In this document: positions 1 through 8,372 of the stretch, piece after piece
Numbering within the stretch: position 1 is the stretch's first letter
Layout: each line of letters starts with the position of its first letter
Origin: Moraxella nonliquefaciens
GTDB lineage: Bacteria; Pseudomonadota; Gammaproteobacteria; Pseudomonadales; Moraxellaceae
Assembly: GCF_001679005.1 (NCBI RefSeq)
Contig: NZ_LXTW01000015.1
Location: 1 to 21,876, forward strand
DNA length: 21,876 nucleotides
Direction: 5' to 3'
Made by a program: the position numbers and the translations under genes
The notes under the pieces: model-generated
What the model saw: only the letters and a program-made list of their open reading frames with translations
The model's database searches: none
Told to the model about the DNA's origin: nothing

Positions 1-8
1 ATATTGCT

Positions 9-27
9 CCCCCCCCCCCCCTATAAT
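9..27 (+). promoter_or_regulatory. Poly-C tract joined to a -10 box: candidate phase-variable promoter of the tad operon
   Basis: Thirteen consecutive C residues (9-21) are followed without a gap by a perfect TATAAT (22-27). The tract fills most of the space where a -10/-35 spacer would lie. The best upstream -35-like match, TTGCTC at 4-9, is weak and only 12 bases from the -10, so its distance would change with tract length. Transcription would start near base 34 and leave a leader of about 120 bases before flp. Known parallel: the Neisseria opc promoter has a poly-C run just upstream of its -10 and is most active at about 12-13 C. That this tract switches tad expression is inference. Confidence 0.72.
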
Positions 28-156
28 GCTACAATAATTTTAAGAGCTGGTCTTTTTGCTGATTAAAAAAGAACTTATATTTATTTGTACTTTGTAACAG
101 TTTTGCCCTTAACTAAGACAGCTTGAATATCTCACTTTAAACTTTGAGGATTTGTT

Positions 157-420
157 ATGAATCTACTGAGCTTTCGTAAGCAACGCGGTCAAGGTATGAC
201 CGAGTACATCATCATCGTGGCACTTATTGCTGTGGCTGCCATTGGCGCGTTTCGTTATTTTGGTCAGACCGCTCGCAGTCAAGTGGCTGCCGCAGCCCAA
301 GAAGTGGCAGGGACAGATGGTTCTTCAATGAATAAAGCTGCTGGTGAAGCTGCCAAAAAATCTTCTGAGCAAGCCAGTAAAGATAAAGGTATGGCAGATT
401 TTGCTAGCAATAAAGAGTGA
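157..420 (+). CDS. flp: Flp-type type IVb major pilin precursor
   Basis: This is probably the major structural subunit of the Tad (Flp) pilus. The 87-residue protein has a short basic leader ending at Gly11, then QGMTEY, giving the GxxxxEY prepilin cleavage motif with Glu at +5 and Tyr at +6, and a hydrophobic helix at about residues 17-33. The rest is a hydrophilic tail rich in Ala, Lys and Ser. Mature length would be about 76 residues, close to Flp pilins. A ribosome site GAGGA (146-150) lies six bases before the ATG. It is the first gene of the operon, directly under the poly-C promoter, so the pilin is the gene most exposed to switching. The prepilin peptidase that should cleave it is not in this window. 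Confidence 0.85.
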   Translation: MNLLSFRKQRGQGMTEYIIIVALIAVAAIGAFRYFGQTARSQVAAAAQEVAGTDGSSMNKAAGEAAKKSSEQASKDKGMADFASNKE

Positions 421-445
421 TTTTATTAATTAGAAGGGTGGGAGT

Positions 446-1783
446 ATGGCAAGTATGGTTTCGCAAAAGGGTCAAGCATTGCTTGCTGTACTTGCCTTTA
501 CCCTAATATTGGCAATCACATTGGTGTATTTATTTAATACCTCACAACTGCTAGCCGAGCGAGCCAAAGCCAAGGTTTTGGCTGACCACGCTGCCTTTAA
601 TACAGCAACAAAACAAGCCCAACTTTTAAACGCTAATGCTTATATGAATAAGGCAAAGATTACCAATCAGCTTGCCATCGCACAGGCGGTTAGCGTGGCA
701 AGTTGGGCTGAACATTTTGAGCCTATGCCTGATAATGCCAGAATTATCAATATGATTCCTTATGTTGGTGCTCAAATTCATCAAGGCATTACGCAGGCCT
801 CTCAGGCGGTGCAGATGGTTTCGGAATCACAAGGGGTGTTGGTAACTGCCAATGCTACTTCAACTGCTTTAATATCCAAGCATCAGCAGTTGCTAAATAA
901 CATTTATTTGGCAACCCTAGAAAACGAACATAAGTTAGTTCTAAAAAACTCATCAATTGGTGCTAGGTTTGACTCCAATCTTGGTAAAACTTATCCAACC
1001 AGACAGTTTATTTCAAGATATTCAGGAGCAAGTAAAGACCCTTATCAGGGCAGATTAAGAATGAGAGAAGTTTTATTAAATGCCCGAGATGATTTTACAA
1101 GAAGTCGTAGACCTAGTAGAAACCAGTCATTCATAATTATACCTTTTCCAAGAGTTAAATTAGAAAGGCGTGGTGGAACTGAACTTAGCGATGATATGAA
1201 TCAATGGAAGGGTGTTGATACTTTTTCATTGCATATACAAAGATGGCGACGCTTGCGTTTACGAAACTATGAATATCCTATTGGCTATGGTAGTGCCGTA
1301 GCAAGCAAAAGCGGTGATAGTGATGTCAATAACCGTATGGGGTATAGCGGTGCATCAAGTATTAATGGTAGGGCTAGTCGCCAAGCTAATCATACTAGGC
1401 CATCTTGGGATAGTCGTAATCGCAGTATGATGGGTGAATATGGTGTGCCAGAGTACTGGGACTTGCACAAAGATGAATTATTGGGTGATTCGCCATCTCG
1501 TCAATTTACCATATCTATTTTTAAATCAAACAATAATTTGGATACAACTTCTGGCATCTCAAACTTTCAGGTTGGCGACAAAGTGGATATCAAGACATCC
1601 AGTAAAATTACTGCTTTTTCTACCGCAGAAGTTTATTTTGAAAGACCACTAAAAGATAGAAACAGTAACGATAGTTACCTAAATAATGGTCGTATTGAAA
1701 AAGCAAGTCTATTTAACCCCTATTGGAATGTTCGTTTGGTAAATAGTAGCACAAAAGATGCGTTAAGAGTAGCCTTTCAATGA
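446..1783 (+). CDS. TadG-like Flp pilus assembly protein
   Basis: The 445-residue protein starts with a short basic stretch, KGQ at residues 8-10, then one long hydrophobic segment (about 11-31). This is followed by the Ala/Asn/Gln-rich region typical of the TadE/G-like N-terminal family (residues about 38-80, including an ALIAQAV-like helix region). Glu at +5 after the Gly is lacking, so it is not a canonical pseudopilin and is more likely a membrane-anchored TadG-type protein with a large periplasmic part. The middle (about 175-350) is rich in Arg, Ser and Tyr and I recognise no domain there. AAGGG (434-438) supports the ATG at 446; ATG 455 is an alternative. Its end overlaps the next gene by four bases (ATGA), suggesting coupled translation. 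Confidence 0.7.
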   Translation: MASMVSQKGQALLAVLAFTLILAITLVYLFNTSQLLAERAKAKVLADHAAFNTATKQAQLLNANAYMNKAKITNQLAIAQAVSVASWAEHFEPMPDNARIINMIPYVGAQIHQGITQASQAVQMVSESQGVLVTANATSTALISKHQQLLNNIYLATLENEHKLVLKNSSIGARFDSNLGKTYPTRQFISRYSGASKDPYQGRLRMREVLLNARDDFTRSRRPSRNQSFIIIPFPRVKLERRGGTELSDDMNQWKGVDTFSLHIQRWRRLRLRNYEYPIGYGSAVASKSGDSDVNNRMGYSGASSINGRASRQANHTRPSWDSRNRSMMGEYGVPEYWDLHKDELLGDSPSRQFTISIFKSNNNLDTTSGISNFQVGDKVDIKTSSKITAFSTAEVYFERPLKDRNSNDSYLNNGRIEKASLFNPYWNVRLVNSSTKDALRVAFQ

Positions 1784-2535
1784 TGAATGTGTCTTTCATA
1801 TTGCCAAAAAGATTGTCTGACCAAAACGGACAATCCATTGTTGAGTTTGTTGCTAGTATTGGTGTGCTTGTGGCGTTTTTGATTGGGATTCCGATTGTTG
1901 CCAAGATTGCCAATGTCAACATAATGAGCATTCAGGCATTGGATTATGCCACTTGGCGTGTGCGTGAAGGCAATACAGATAATAATCAGCTAACCCAAGA
2001 GATTAGTGACCGTTATTTTGGCGAAACGGCTTTGGTAGTGAGTGGGCATAAGATTGAGAATACAGGGGTAAAGCTAGGCACAGGTAAGAACTATGAACAA
2101 ATCTATCAAAAAGATACAGTCAATGTAGCGTATGTGCCAAAATCTGACATTCCAAAAGGAGATGGTATATTAAAAAATCAGTATAAATTGCCATTATCAG
2201 ATAAGGCGGGAGAAGTAATCATTAATGTGCCTTTGGAAAATCTTGATGTATTGCCAGAAATTCCTTCATCAATAACCATCAAAAATAGCCTATATATAGA
2301 TAATCAATCTTTAACCGCTCGTGATGGCGAAGAAATAAGACAAAGAATGGGGGAAATCAAAGAGACAATCGTTCCTTATAATAATGAAATACAAAGAAAA
2401 TCATACCGTATTCTCAATAATACGGTGATTTCTGCATTAAATTTAATACCAATATTAAGAGAGTATAAGCTTAAAGATGTATCCATCAGTGAATCTACAC
2501 TACCACAAGACAGATTGGCAGATTATAAAAAATGA
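1780..2535 (+). CDS. TadE-like minor pseudopilin
   Basis: A 251-residue protein with a 17-residue basic leader ending in NG, then QSIVEF: a prepilin-type cleavage site with Glu at +5, followed by a hydrophobic helix (about 23-42). After it come the helix and the YATWRVREG segment that resembles TadE-family proteins. The remaining 180 residues would be periplasmic and show no domain I know. TadE-type pseudopilins are processed like the pilin and are needed for pilus assembly. The gene starts within the stop of the TadG-like gene and ends within the start of the next one, so three genes form a coupled block. Two adjacent ATG codons are possible starts and differ by one residue. Confidence 0.7.
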   Translation: MMNVSFILPKRLSDQNGQSIVEFVASIGVLVAFLIGIPIVAKIANVNIMSIQALDYATWRVREGNTDNNQLTQEISDRYFGETALVVSGHKIENTGVKLGTGKNYEQIYQKDTVNVAYVPKSDIPKGDGILKNQYKLPLSDKAGEVIINVPLENLDVLPEIPSSITIKNSLYIDNQSLTARDGEEIRQRMGEIKETIVPYNNEIQRKSYRILNNTVISALNLIPILREYKLKDVSISESTLPQDRLADYKK

Positions 2536-3158
2536 AAATATTACCTGCGATGATATTGCTTGCCACAATGCTGTATTCTATAAATTCATTTGCACATATT
2601 TGCCATAAAATTTCAACCCATAAAGATTTTTATGTCAGTCCATTATTTGATAATGCCATTATGAATGGTACATCTTTGGACTATTATACCTTTGAGAGCC
2701 GTTGTGATACGGCTTGTTTGTTTGATTATTTAACAAAACAAGGTATATCACATAAACTTTCTGCAAACAATATTGGCATTTATGATGCAAACAGTGTTGG
2801 TACACTGACCATTGATAATATCAATAGAGGTATAATGACAGGTTACTTAACTTGTTCTGGCAATGCCCAACGCCAGTATCTTACGCTACCTATTAATATT
2901 GATAAGTCAAAAGTAACTCTTGATTTACAAACAGAAGATTCTGGTATTATATCAAGAACTTTGACTTTCAATGGCTATTCTAGGTCTGATTATTTGAGGT
3001 TAAAAAGTGATATTTTAAGAAAATCTGTAAGCCATAAAAAGATTGTGGGTTTTGATGAGTATGTATTGTCAAAAGCACCAACTAAAAAAATCATCACTAT
3101 TAAACTATCTGATTGGGCAGATGATGGATATTTTATGTTGATTATGGAATCAAGATGA
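2532..3158 (+). CDS. Small exported protein of unknown function in the tad operon
   Basis: I do not recognise this 208-residue protein. It has a clear Sec signal peptide: a lysine at position 2, a hydrophobic core at about 4-19 and likely cleavage after SFA at residue 22. The mature part carries at least four cysteines (one just after cleavage, a CDTAC pair, one in LTC), consistent with disulfides in the periplasm. No membrane anchor follows. It overlaps both neighbours by four bases, so it is co-translated with two pseudopilins, and its job is probably tied to pilus assembly or the periplasmic part of the machine. It occupies a place where TadF-like or accessory genes may occur, but it is not a pseudopilin. 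Confidence 0.6.
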   Translation: MKILPAMILLATMLYSINSFAHICHKISTHKDFYVSPLFDNAIMNGTSLDYYTFESRCDTACLFDYLTKQGISHKLSANNIGIYDANSVGTLTIDNINRGIMTGYLTCSGNAQRQYLTLPINIDKSKVTLDLQTEDSGIISRTLTFNGYSRSDYLRLKSDILRKSVSHKKIVGFDEYVLSKAPTKKIITIKLSDWADDGYFMLIMESR

Positions 3159-3385
3159 TGAAGGGTATTCATAAAAAGTCTCAGATTGGCGATATCACCA
3201 GCGAATATCTTTTGGCAACGGTGGTGGTGTTGACCATATTGTTTGGTGTTAAGTTTGATGAAAGGTCGGTTTGGCAGTTATTTTTGGAAGCGTTTCAAGC
3301 CAGACATAATAACTATACTCAAACAATCAGCAATTTGGATATGGTTGATGTTAAAACAGATAAGACAAATGGTTCAAATAAGTAA
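3155..3385 (+). CDS. Short Flp-like / pseudopilin protein
   Basis: A 76-residue protein with a basic 12-residue leader ending in Gly, then DITSEY, which matches the GxxxxEY pilin cleavage motif with Glu17 at +5 and Tyr18 at +6. One hydrophobic helix follows (about 19-32) and then a short polar tail. It is the size of Flp pilins but diverges from the first gene, so it could be a minor pilin, an alternative pilin or a tip or priming subunit. It overlaps the upstream gene by four bases (ATGA), showing it belongs to the same operon. Cleavage by the same prepilin peptidase is expected. Confidence 0.62.
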   Translation: MMKGIHKKSQIGDITSEYLLATVVVLTILFGVKFDERSVWQLFLEAFQARHNNYTQTISNLDMVDVKTDKTNGSNK

Positions 3386-3403
3386 GTCGAAAGAGTCTAG
3401 TGA

Positions 3404-4300
3404 ATGAAAAAAATTAACAAAAATATCCTTGCCTTAGTAGTTGCAGTGGTACTAGCGCTTATTTGTGCGTTACTACTTAAAGTGGTGATTGATAGGAAAA
3501 TATCATCTTCATTACAGGTAGAGACGGTAAGTTATGTGGTTGCCAATGGTGATTTGACAAGTGGGAGTATTATAGATCCATTTGACAGTCAGCAGTTTGC
3601 AGTTAGAAGTGATATTCCTGCCGATTTGGCACAATCTAATGCCATTACGCCAAATGATGCTAATGCGATTAGTGGGGCTTTACTGATTGCTAATATGAAA
3701 CGAGGCGATATTTTAACTTGGCAAATGGTGGATACGGATGAAAGAAGGCAGTTGGCGAGTAAATTATTACCCGGTAGAAGAGCATTAACCATTCCTGTTG
3801 ATGACCAAAGTTCCATCTCATCAATGCTAAAACCCAATGACCGTATTGATTTATTATTGTCTTATGATAAGGGTGGTATGGTCGTCGCAGCCCCCTTACT
3901 TCAAAATGTAAGAGTAATCGCCACAGGTGATAATGTCAGTACCAACTATATGGTAAGCGGACAATCTTTGGATAGATACGCCAATATTACCTTGGATTTG
4001 AGTATTGATGATGTCTCTCGTGTTACCACGGCATTAGACTTAGGTAGAATCTCGGCAGTGCTTAGAAATCCAGATGATGTAAGCTATACAGATAAAATCA
4101 TTAGTTTAGAAACATTGCAAGAGGAGCTTAGTCTAAGAATGGCAGGAACTAACATCAATCAAAATCATAATGTGATTGCTGATAACTATGAAGAGGAGAT
4201 TAAGCAATTGCAAGAGGTGCCAAAATTAAGTGATGAGCCAGTTAAAACAGAGAAAAATACTGGAATTACCGTAATTTATGGTAATAAGATAGATAAATAA
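3404..4300 (+). CDS. rcpC: Flp pilus assembly protein RcpC/CpaB
   Basis: A 298-residue protein with a single N-terminal membrane helix (about 8-26), then a SAF-type domain: the stretch around YVVANGDLTSGSII and DLAQSN, followed by LLPGRRALTIPVDDQSS and MLKPNDRIDLLL. This order is the signature of the RcpC/CpaB family. The C-terminal 60 residues are polar and rich in Glu and Lys, probably a variable tail. In Tad systems this periplasmic protein works with the RcpA secretin at the outer membrane and may stabilise or gate it. The gene begins 18 bases after the previous stop and lies just before the secretin gene, the usual order (cpaB-cpaC). Confidence 0.85.
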   Translation: MKKINKNILALVVAVVLALICALLLKVVIDRKISSSLQVETVSYVVANGDLTSGSIIDPFDSQQFAVRSDIPADLAQSNAITPNDANAISGALLIANMKRGDILTWQMVDTDERRQLASKLLPGRRALTIPVDDQSSISSMLKPNDRIDLLLSYDKGGMVVAAPLLQNVRVIATGDNVSTNYMVSGQSLDRYANITLDLSIDDVSRVTTALDLGRISAVLRNPDDVSYTDKIISLETLQEELSLRMAGTNINQNHNVIADNYEEEIKQLQEVPKLSDEPVKTEKNTGITVIYGNKIDK

Positions 4301-4323
4301 AACCATTGGTGATAGGTATATTT

Positions 4324-5664
4324 ATGAGATTTATTTTTAAACCCAAAATCATTGCCGTTTATTTGTTGGTAATGTATGCTCAAATTGGTATGGCTGATAT
4401 TCGGCATCAGCCAATGACTTTGTATGTGGGTCAATCTGAGTTTATTTCAGATTCTAGCATTAGCAAAGTGGCGGTCGGTAGTGATGAAATTTTAAGTGCT
4501 GTTGGCATAGATAATAAAGGTATTTTGATCACAGGAATGAAATCTGGCGATACCACCATTAAGGTTTGGCGGAAAAATTCATTGCAAACCATCAATACCC
4601 ACGTTTATCCTGCCAATCTAATTAAGATGAAGTATGATATTGAAAACTTTATGAATGCTTACCCTAATACTTCGGTAAGAATACTGGGTGATAAAATTGT
4701 TGTAGAGGGCGATGATTTAGATGTAGTAAGTAAAGCAAAAATTGATGCGTTTTTGTCTGGATTTAATTATGTAACCAACCTGACTTCTGCTAAAACATTA
4801 GAGCCAGATGTTACTGACCAAAGAATGATATATTTTGATGTCAAGATATTGGAAGTGTCTAGGAGTAGTATGGACAACTTGGGGATTCAATGGGACACGC
4901 AGGTAAATGGTCCAGGTATTGCCATTGCAGGGGAGTTTAAGAAAAGTTCAGGATATGTTAATGGCTTAGAGGGTGCTCCTAGTGGTACTAAGATTGCTCC
5001 ATTTGCCTCTTATGCTGGACTGATTTCATCCATTGCCAGTCGTGTCAATTTGATGGAGTCGCAAGGGTTGGCACGCCTGATTGCTCATCCTGTCTTGTCT
5101 TGCAAAAATGGCGGTAGTGCTAAGTTCTTATCAGGTGGACAAATGCCTTATAATGCTGCCTCTGCCACAGGAACGCCTTCGGTGGATTTTAAAGAGTATG
5201 GCATTAGTCTTGATGTCAAGCCTGTCATACAAGCCGATGGCAGTATTGTTGCTAATATCTCGGCAGAGGTTAGTGAGGTGGATACTTCTGTGGTGATAGA
5301 TGGCGTGCCTGGCTTATTAACCAGAAGAACCCAAACAGAATTTAGCTTGCAAAATGCTCAAACCATTATATTAAGCGGTCTTAATTCACTACAAAATTCT
5401 ACGGCTCACGCCAATGTGCCCGGTGTCAGCAAAGTACCTTTACTTGGTGGTCTATTTAGAAATAAGGCGATAACCGATAAACAAACCGAACTTTTGTTTA
5501 TCGTAACACCCATTATTTATAGTGAAAGCCCTATGCAAGAAACTATTTTGCGTGCCGATGATATCATTCAAAAAAGCAATGCAAATAATCAATTGTTGCC
5601 CATTGATTTTTTTAATAGCTTGGAAAACAGAATTGAATTTGATACACCAATAACAGCACCTTAA
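4324..5664 (+). CDS. rcpA: Flp pilus secretin RcpA/CpaC
   Basis: The outer-membrane secretin ring of the Tad system. From the ATG at 4324 the protein is about 446 residues and begins with a signal peptide ending near GMA, followed by DIRHQ. The N-terminal part (about 30-100) resembles the pilus-formation N-terminal domain (MTLYVGQ, VAVGSDEILSAV, ITGMKSGDTTIKVW). A BON/KH-like region follows, then the secretin domain with ARLIAHPVLSCKNGGSAKFL, GISLDVKP and the closing LLFIVTPIIY. I chose ATG 4324 because AGG (4314-4316) lies seven bases upstream; a TTG at 4306 would add six residues before the signal peptide. No TadD or RcpB pilotin-like gene is seen nearby. Confidence 0.87.
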   Translation: MRFIFKPKIIAVYLLVMYAQIGMADIRHQPMTLYVGQSEFISDSSISKVAVGSDEILSAVGIDNKGILITGMKSGDTTIKVWRKNSLQTINTHVYPANLIKMKYDIENFMNAYPNTSVRILGDKIVVEGDDLDVVSKAKIDAFLSGFNYVTNLTSAKTLEPDVTDQRMIYFDVKILEVSRSSMDNLGIQWDTQVNGPGIAIAGEFKKSSGYVNGLEGAPSGTKIAPFASYAGLISSIASRVNLMESQGLARLIAHPVLSCKNGGSAKFLSGGQMPYNAASATGTPSVDFKEYGISLDVKPVIQADGSIVANISAEVSEVDTSVVIDGVPGLLTRRTQTEFSLQNAQTIILSGLNSLQNSTAHANVPGVSKVPLLGGLFRNKAITDKQTELLFIVTPIIYSESPMQETILRADDIIQKSNANNQLLPIDFFNSLENRIEFDTPITAP

Positions 5665-5682
5665 TTATTTTTGGAAATATTA

Positions 5683-7413
5683 ATGATTACGATACAATCA
5701 ATAATTAAAGATGAAGACATTACCCAATCTTTTGATGGTCTTAGTGAAATTAAGATTGGTAAATCGTCAAGCTGTGATTTTGTTTTAAAAGGCTGGCTAA
5801 TGGCACAACATCACGCCACCATTAAAAGACTGCCAGCAGGCTATGTAATTGAGGATGTGGATAGAGGTGCTAACGGCACGGTGGTTAATGGTAAAAGCAT
5901 TGATATTTATGGCCCTTTAAAAGAGGGAGATGTTATAGAAATTGGTAAATATATTTTTAATGTTATTAAGATTGAATTTGATGATAATAAAGATGCCCAA
6001 AATAGTGAGAATATAAGCGATAATATAAATGAAAGTATTGATGATATTGAACATTATCAAAATAAAATACATTCTGCCAGCTATCAGCATTCGCAAGTTT
6101 CTCAAACGACAAACAATAACACAAAGACACAATCTAATGAGATATATCGTGCGGATGAACTAAAACTGATGAAAGAGTTGCATCAAAAACTGATTGCTCA
6201 AATGGATCTCAAAAGAACTGATGTCTCCAAAATGTCGGACGATGAACTATATCAAGAGACTTTGGCGTGTCTAAATCACATCATTAAAAGCGATTTAATG
6301 ATTGATAAAAACAAGGTGGACAGAATCAAAATGTTGGTTCTGCATGAGGCAGTAGGGCTTGGACCATTGGAGGGGCTGTTGTCTGATAAGAGTGTTTCTG
6401 AGATTATGGTAAACTCCTCCAAAGAAATTTATGTAGAGCAGTATGGCAAGATTCAAAAAAGTCCTTTAATATTTAGTAGCGACCAAGCAGTTCTTGATGT
6501 GATTGAGAGAATTGTCTCACCGATTGGTAGAAGAATTGATGAATCCTCGCCAATGGTAGATGCTCGCCTAAAAGATGGCTCTCGTGTTAATGCTATTATC
6601 CCACCCTTAGCCATCAAAGGACCCACCATTACCATTCGTAAGTTTCCAGAGAAACGCTTGGGGGTGTCTGAGTTGGTAGAGTTTGGTAGTCTGTCCGAGA
6701 GTATGGCGGATTTTTTACAAATTTGTGTTAAGTATAAAAAGAATGTCATTATCTCTGGTGGTACAGGCTCAGGCAAAACAACACTTTTAAATGTTTTATC
6801 TAATTTTATTCCTAATGGCGAGCGAGTGATTACCATTGAAGATGCGGCCGAATTAAAGCTAAATCACGACCATTTGATTTCTTTGGAGTCCAGACCGAGC
6901 AACGCTGAGGGTAAAGGTCTTGTTAGTATTCGAGATTTGGTCAAAAACTCACTTAGAATGAGGCCTGATAGAATTGTGGTAGGAGAGTGTCGTGGGTCTG
7001 AGGCATTAGATATGCTCCAAGCAATGAATACGGGACACGAGGGTTCGTTGACCACTTTGCACGCCAACACTCCAAGAGATGCTTTGTCTCGTCTTGAAAC
7101 AATGATATTGATGGCTGGTATGGATTTGCCACTGACTGCCATTAGAGAGCAGATTGTGTCAGCTATTGATATTATTGTACAGCAGACTAGATTTAATTGT
7201 GGCTCACGCAAAATCACTTATATCACAGAAGTGTCTGGCATAGAAGGTGGAACCATTCAGCTACAAGATTTATTTGTTTATAAAAAGACAGGCTATGATA
7301 GCGATGCTCGTATTAAGGGTTATTTTACAGCACAAGATGCTATCCCAAGTTTTTATCAAGATTTGATGGATAGTGGTATTAACCTTAGAACCGATTATTT
7401 TAGTAATCAATAA
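5683..7413 (+). CDS. tadA: FHA domain-TadA/CpaF secretion ATPase fusion
   Basis: This is the motor ATPase of the Tad pilus. From ATG 5683 (GGAAA at 5673-5677 as ribosome site; TTG 5671 is less likely) it has 576 residues. The first 95 or so form a forkhead-associated domain: IGKSSSCDFVL, AQHHATI, NGTVVNGK. A polar linker rich in Asn, Ser and Gln (about 100-150) leads to a TadA/CpaF hexameric ATPase. Its Walker A GGTGSGKTT lies at about residues 359-367, the Asp box is ITIEDAAEL, the Walker B region is DRIVVGECRG and the His box is TGHEGSLTTLHAN. All catalytic motifs are intact. FHA domains bind phosphothreonine, so assembly may be under kinase control. No TadZ/CpaE gene is present in the window. 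Confidence 0.88.
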   Translation: MITIQSIIKDEDITQSFDGLSEIKIGKSSSCDFVLKGWLMAQHHATIKRLPAGYVIEDVDRGANGTVVNGKSIDIYGPLKEGDVIEIGKYIFNVIKIEFDDNKDAQNSENISDNINESIDDIEHYQNKIHSASYQHSQVSQTTNNNTKTQSNEIYRADELKLMKELHQKLIAQMDLKRTDVSKMSDDELYQETLACLNHIIKSDLMIDKNKVDRIKMLVLHEAVGLGPLEGLLSDKSVSEIMVNSSKEIYVEQYGKIQKSPLIFSSDQAVLDVIERIVSPIGRRIDESSPMVDARLKDGSRVNAIIPPLAIKGPTITIRKFPEKRLGVSELVEFGSLSESMADFLQICVKYKKNVIISGGTGSGKTTLLNVLSNFIPNGERVITIEDAAELKLNHDHLISLESRPSNAEGKGLVSIRDLVKNSLRMRPDRIVVGECRGSEALDMLQAMNTGHEGSLTTLHANTPRDALSRLETMILMAGMDLPLTAIREQIVSAIDIIVQQTRFNCGSRKITYITEVSGIEGGTIQLQDLFVYKKTGYDSDARIKGYFTAQDAIPSFYQDLMDSGINLRTDYFSNQ

Positions 7414-7452
7414 CTTATTTAATTGGGAAATTTTAATAAATTGGGTGGTGAT

Positions 7453-8304
7453 ATGGCGATTTATGGCGTGTTGGTGATTGTATTGTCGCTACTATTTTTT
7501 ATTATTTATTTGATTATTACAAATTCTGGCGTAAATCATCAAAAATTAGCAAACGGAGGAAAATTAGAAAAAGCCCTACAAGCATTTGATGATGTTCATA
7601 TCAAAGGTGGTTATAAGAAATTTATCATTATATATGCACTTTTTGCATTATCTTTATTGATTATTATTGTTGTATTGCAAATTAATTTTTTGCTTATTCT
7701 GCTAATGATGGCTATCTTGATTTATTTACCTTTTTTTATCATTAATAAAATTAAAATACGCCGTCTTGAATTATTTGAAAAACAGTTGCCAGATGCCATT
7801 GATTTGATGGCAGGTTCATTAAAGTCGGGTAATAGCTTGGTGGGAGCATTTGCTTTGATTAGTGATGAATTTCCAAAACCATTGTCTGATGAGATTGGTC
7901 TTGTGGTGCGAGAGCAAAAACTTGGGGTTAGTATTGATGAGTCTTTGCAGAACTTCGCCACAAGAATGCCCTACAATTCTGTTATCTTGACTGTATCTAC
8001 CATTAGAACCTCCATACAGACAGGTGGCGAGCTGTCTGATGCTCTAAAAAACATTGCTCAAACCCTTAGAAGTATTGAGCAAGCAGAGGGCAAAATCAAA
8101 GTATTGACTGCCCAAGGCAAAATGCAAGCGTGGGTGGTTGGGCTGATGCCTGTGGCGCTTATCTTGGTGTTAAGCAAAATGGAGCCTGCCGCAATGAGCC
8201 AGCTTTGGACGACAAAAGCAGGGTATATGGCATTGGCGGTCATCATTATTTTTGAGATTTTGGGTATTATATTTATTCGTAAAATTGTCAATATTGATGT
8301 TTAG
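7453..8304 (+). CDS. tadB: Inner-membrane platform protein TadB
   Basis: TadB forms the inner-membrane platform with TadC and couples ATPase motion to pilin insertion. From ATG 7453 the protein is 283 residues, with an N-terminal helix, a pair of helices near residues 60-105, the T2SF domain with LPDAIDLMAGSLKSGNSL and ISDEFPKP...GLVVREQKLG, the ALKNIAQTLR region, then C-terminal membrane helices (about 225-278). The ATG is preceded by GGTGG (7444-7448); a TTG at 7423 would only add ten residues. It follows the ATPase gene, as in other tad operons. A 68-base gap to tadC follows, in which I see no clear terminator or promoter. Confidence 0.87.
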   Translation: MAIYGVLVIVLSLLFFIIYLIITNSGVNHQKLANGGKLEKALQAFDDVHIKGGYKKFIIIYALFALSLLIIIVVLQINFLLILLMMAILIYLPFFIINKIKIRRLELFEKQLPDAIDLMAGSLKSGNSLVGAFALISDEFPKPLSDEIGLVVREQKLGVSIDESLQNFATRMPYNSVILTVSTIRTSIQTGGELSDALKNIAQTLRSIEQAEGKIKVLTAQGKMQAWVVGLMPVALILVLSKMEPAAMSQLWTTKAGYMALAVIIIFEILGIIFIRKIVNIDV

Positions 8305-8372
8305 GGCATCTGGGTTTTTTATATTATTTTAAATATGAAAAGCTAGTCATTTTTGAATGTTAGGATAATTTG

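Noticed and set aside
4306..4323. TTG starts proposed upstream of the secretin, ATPase, TadB, TadC and DUF192 genes
   Set aside because: In each case an ATG slightly downstream has a better-placed ribosome site and gives the expected N-terminus.
6453..7217. Open frames on the minus strand opposite the ATPase gene (also opposite other tad and rhs genes)
   Set aside because: They are shadows of well-supported + strand genes, lack ribosome sites and show no recognisable motifs. I support no minus-strand gene in the window.
8305..8372. Internal promoter or terminator between tadB and tadC
   Set aside because: The 68-base gap is AT-rich with a T6 run, but I find no stable hairpin before it and no convincing -35/-10 pair.
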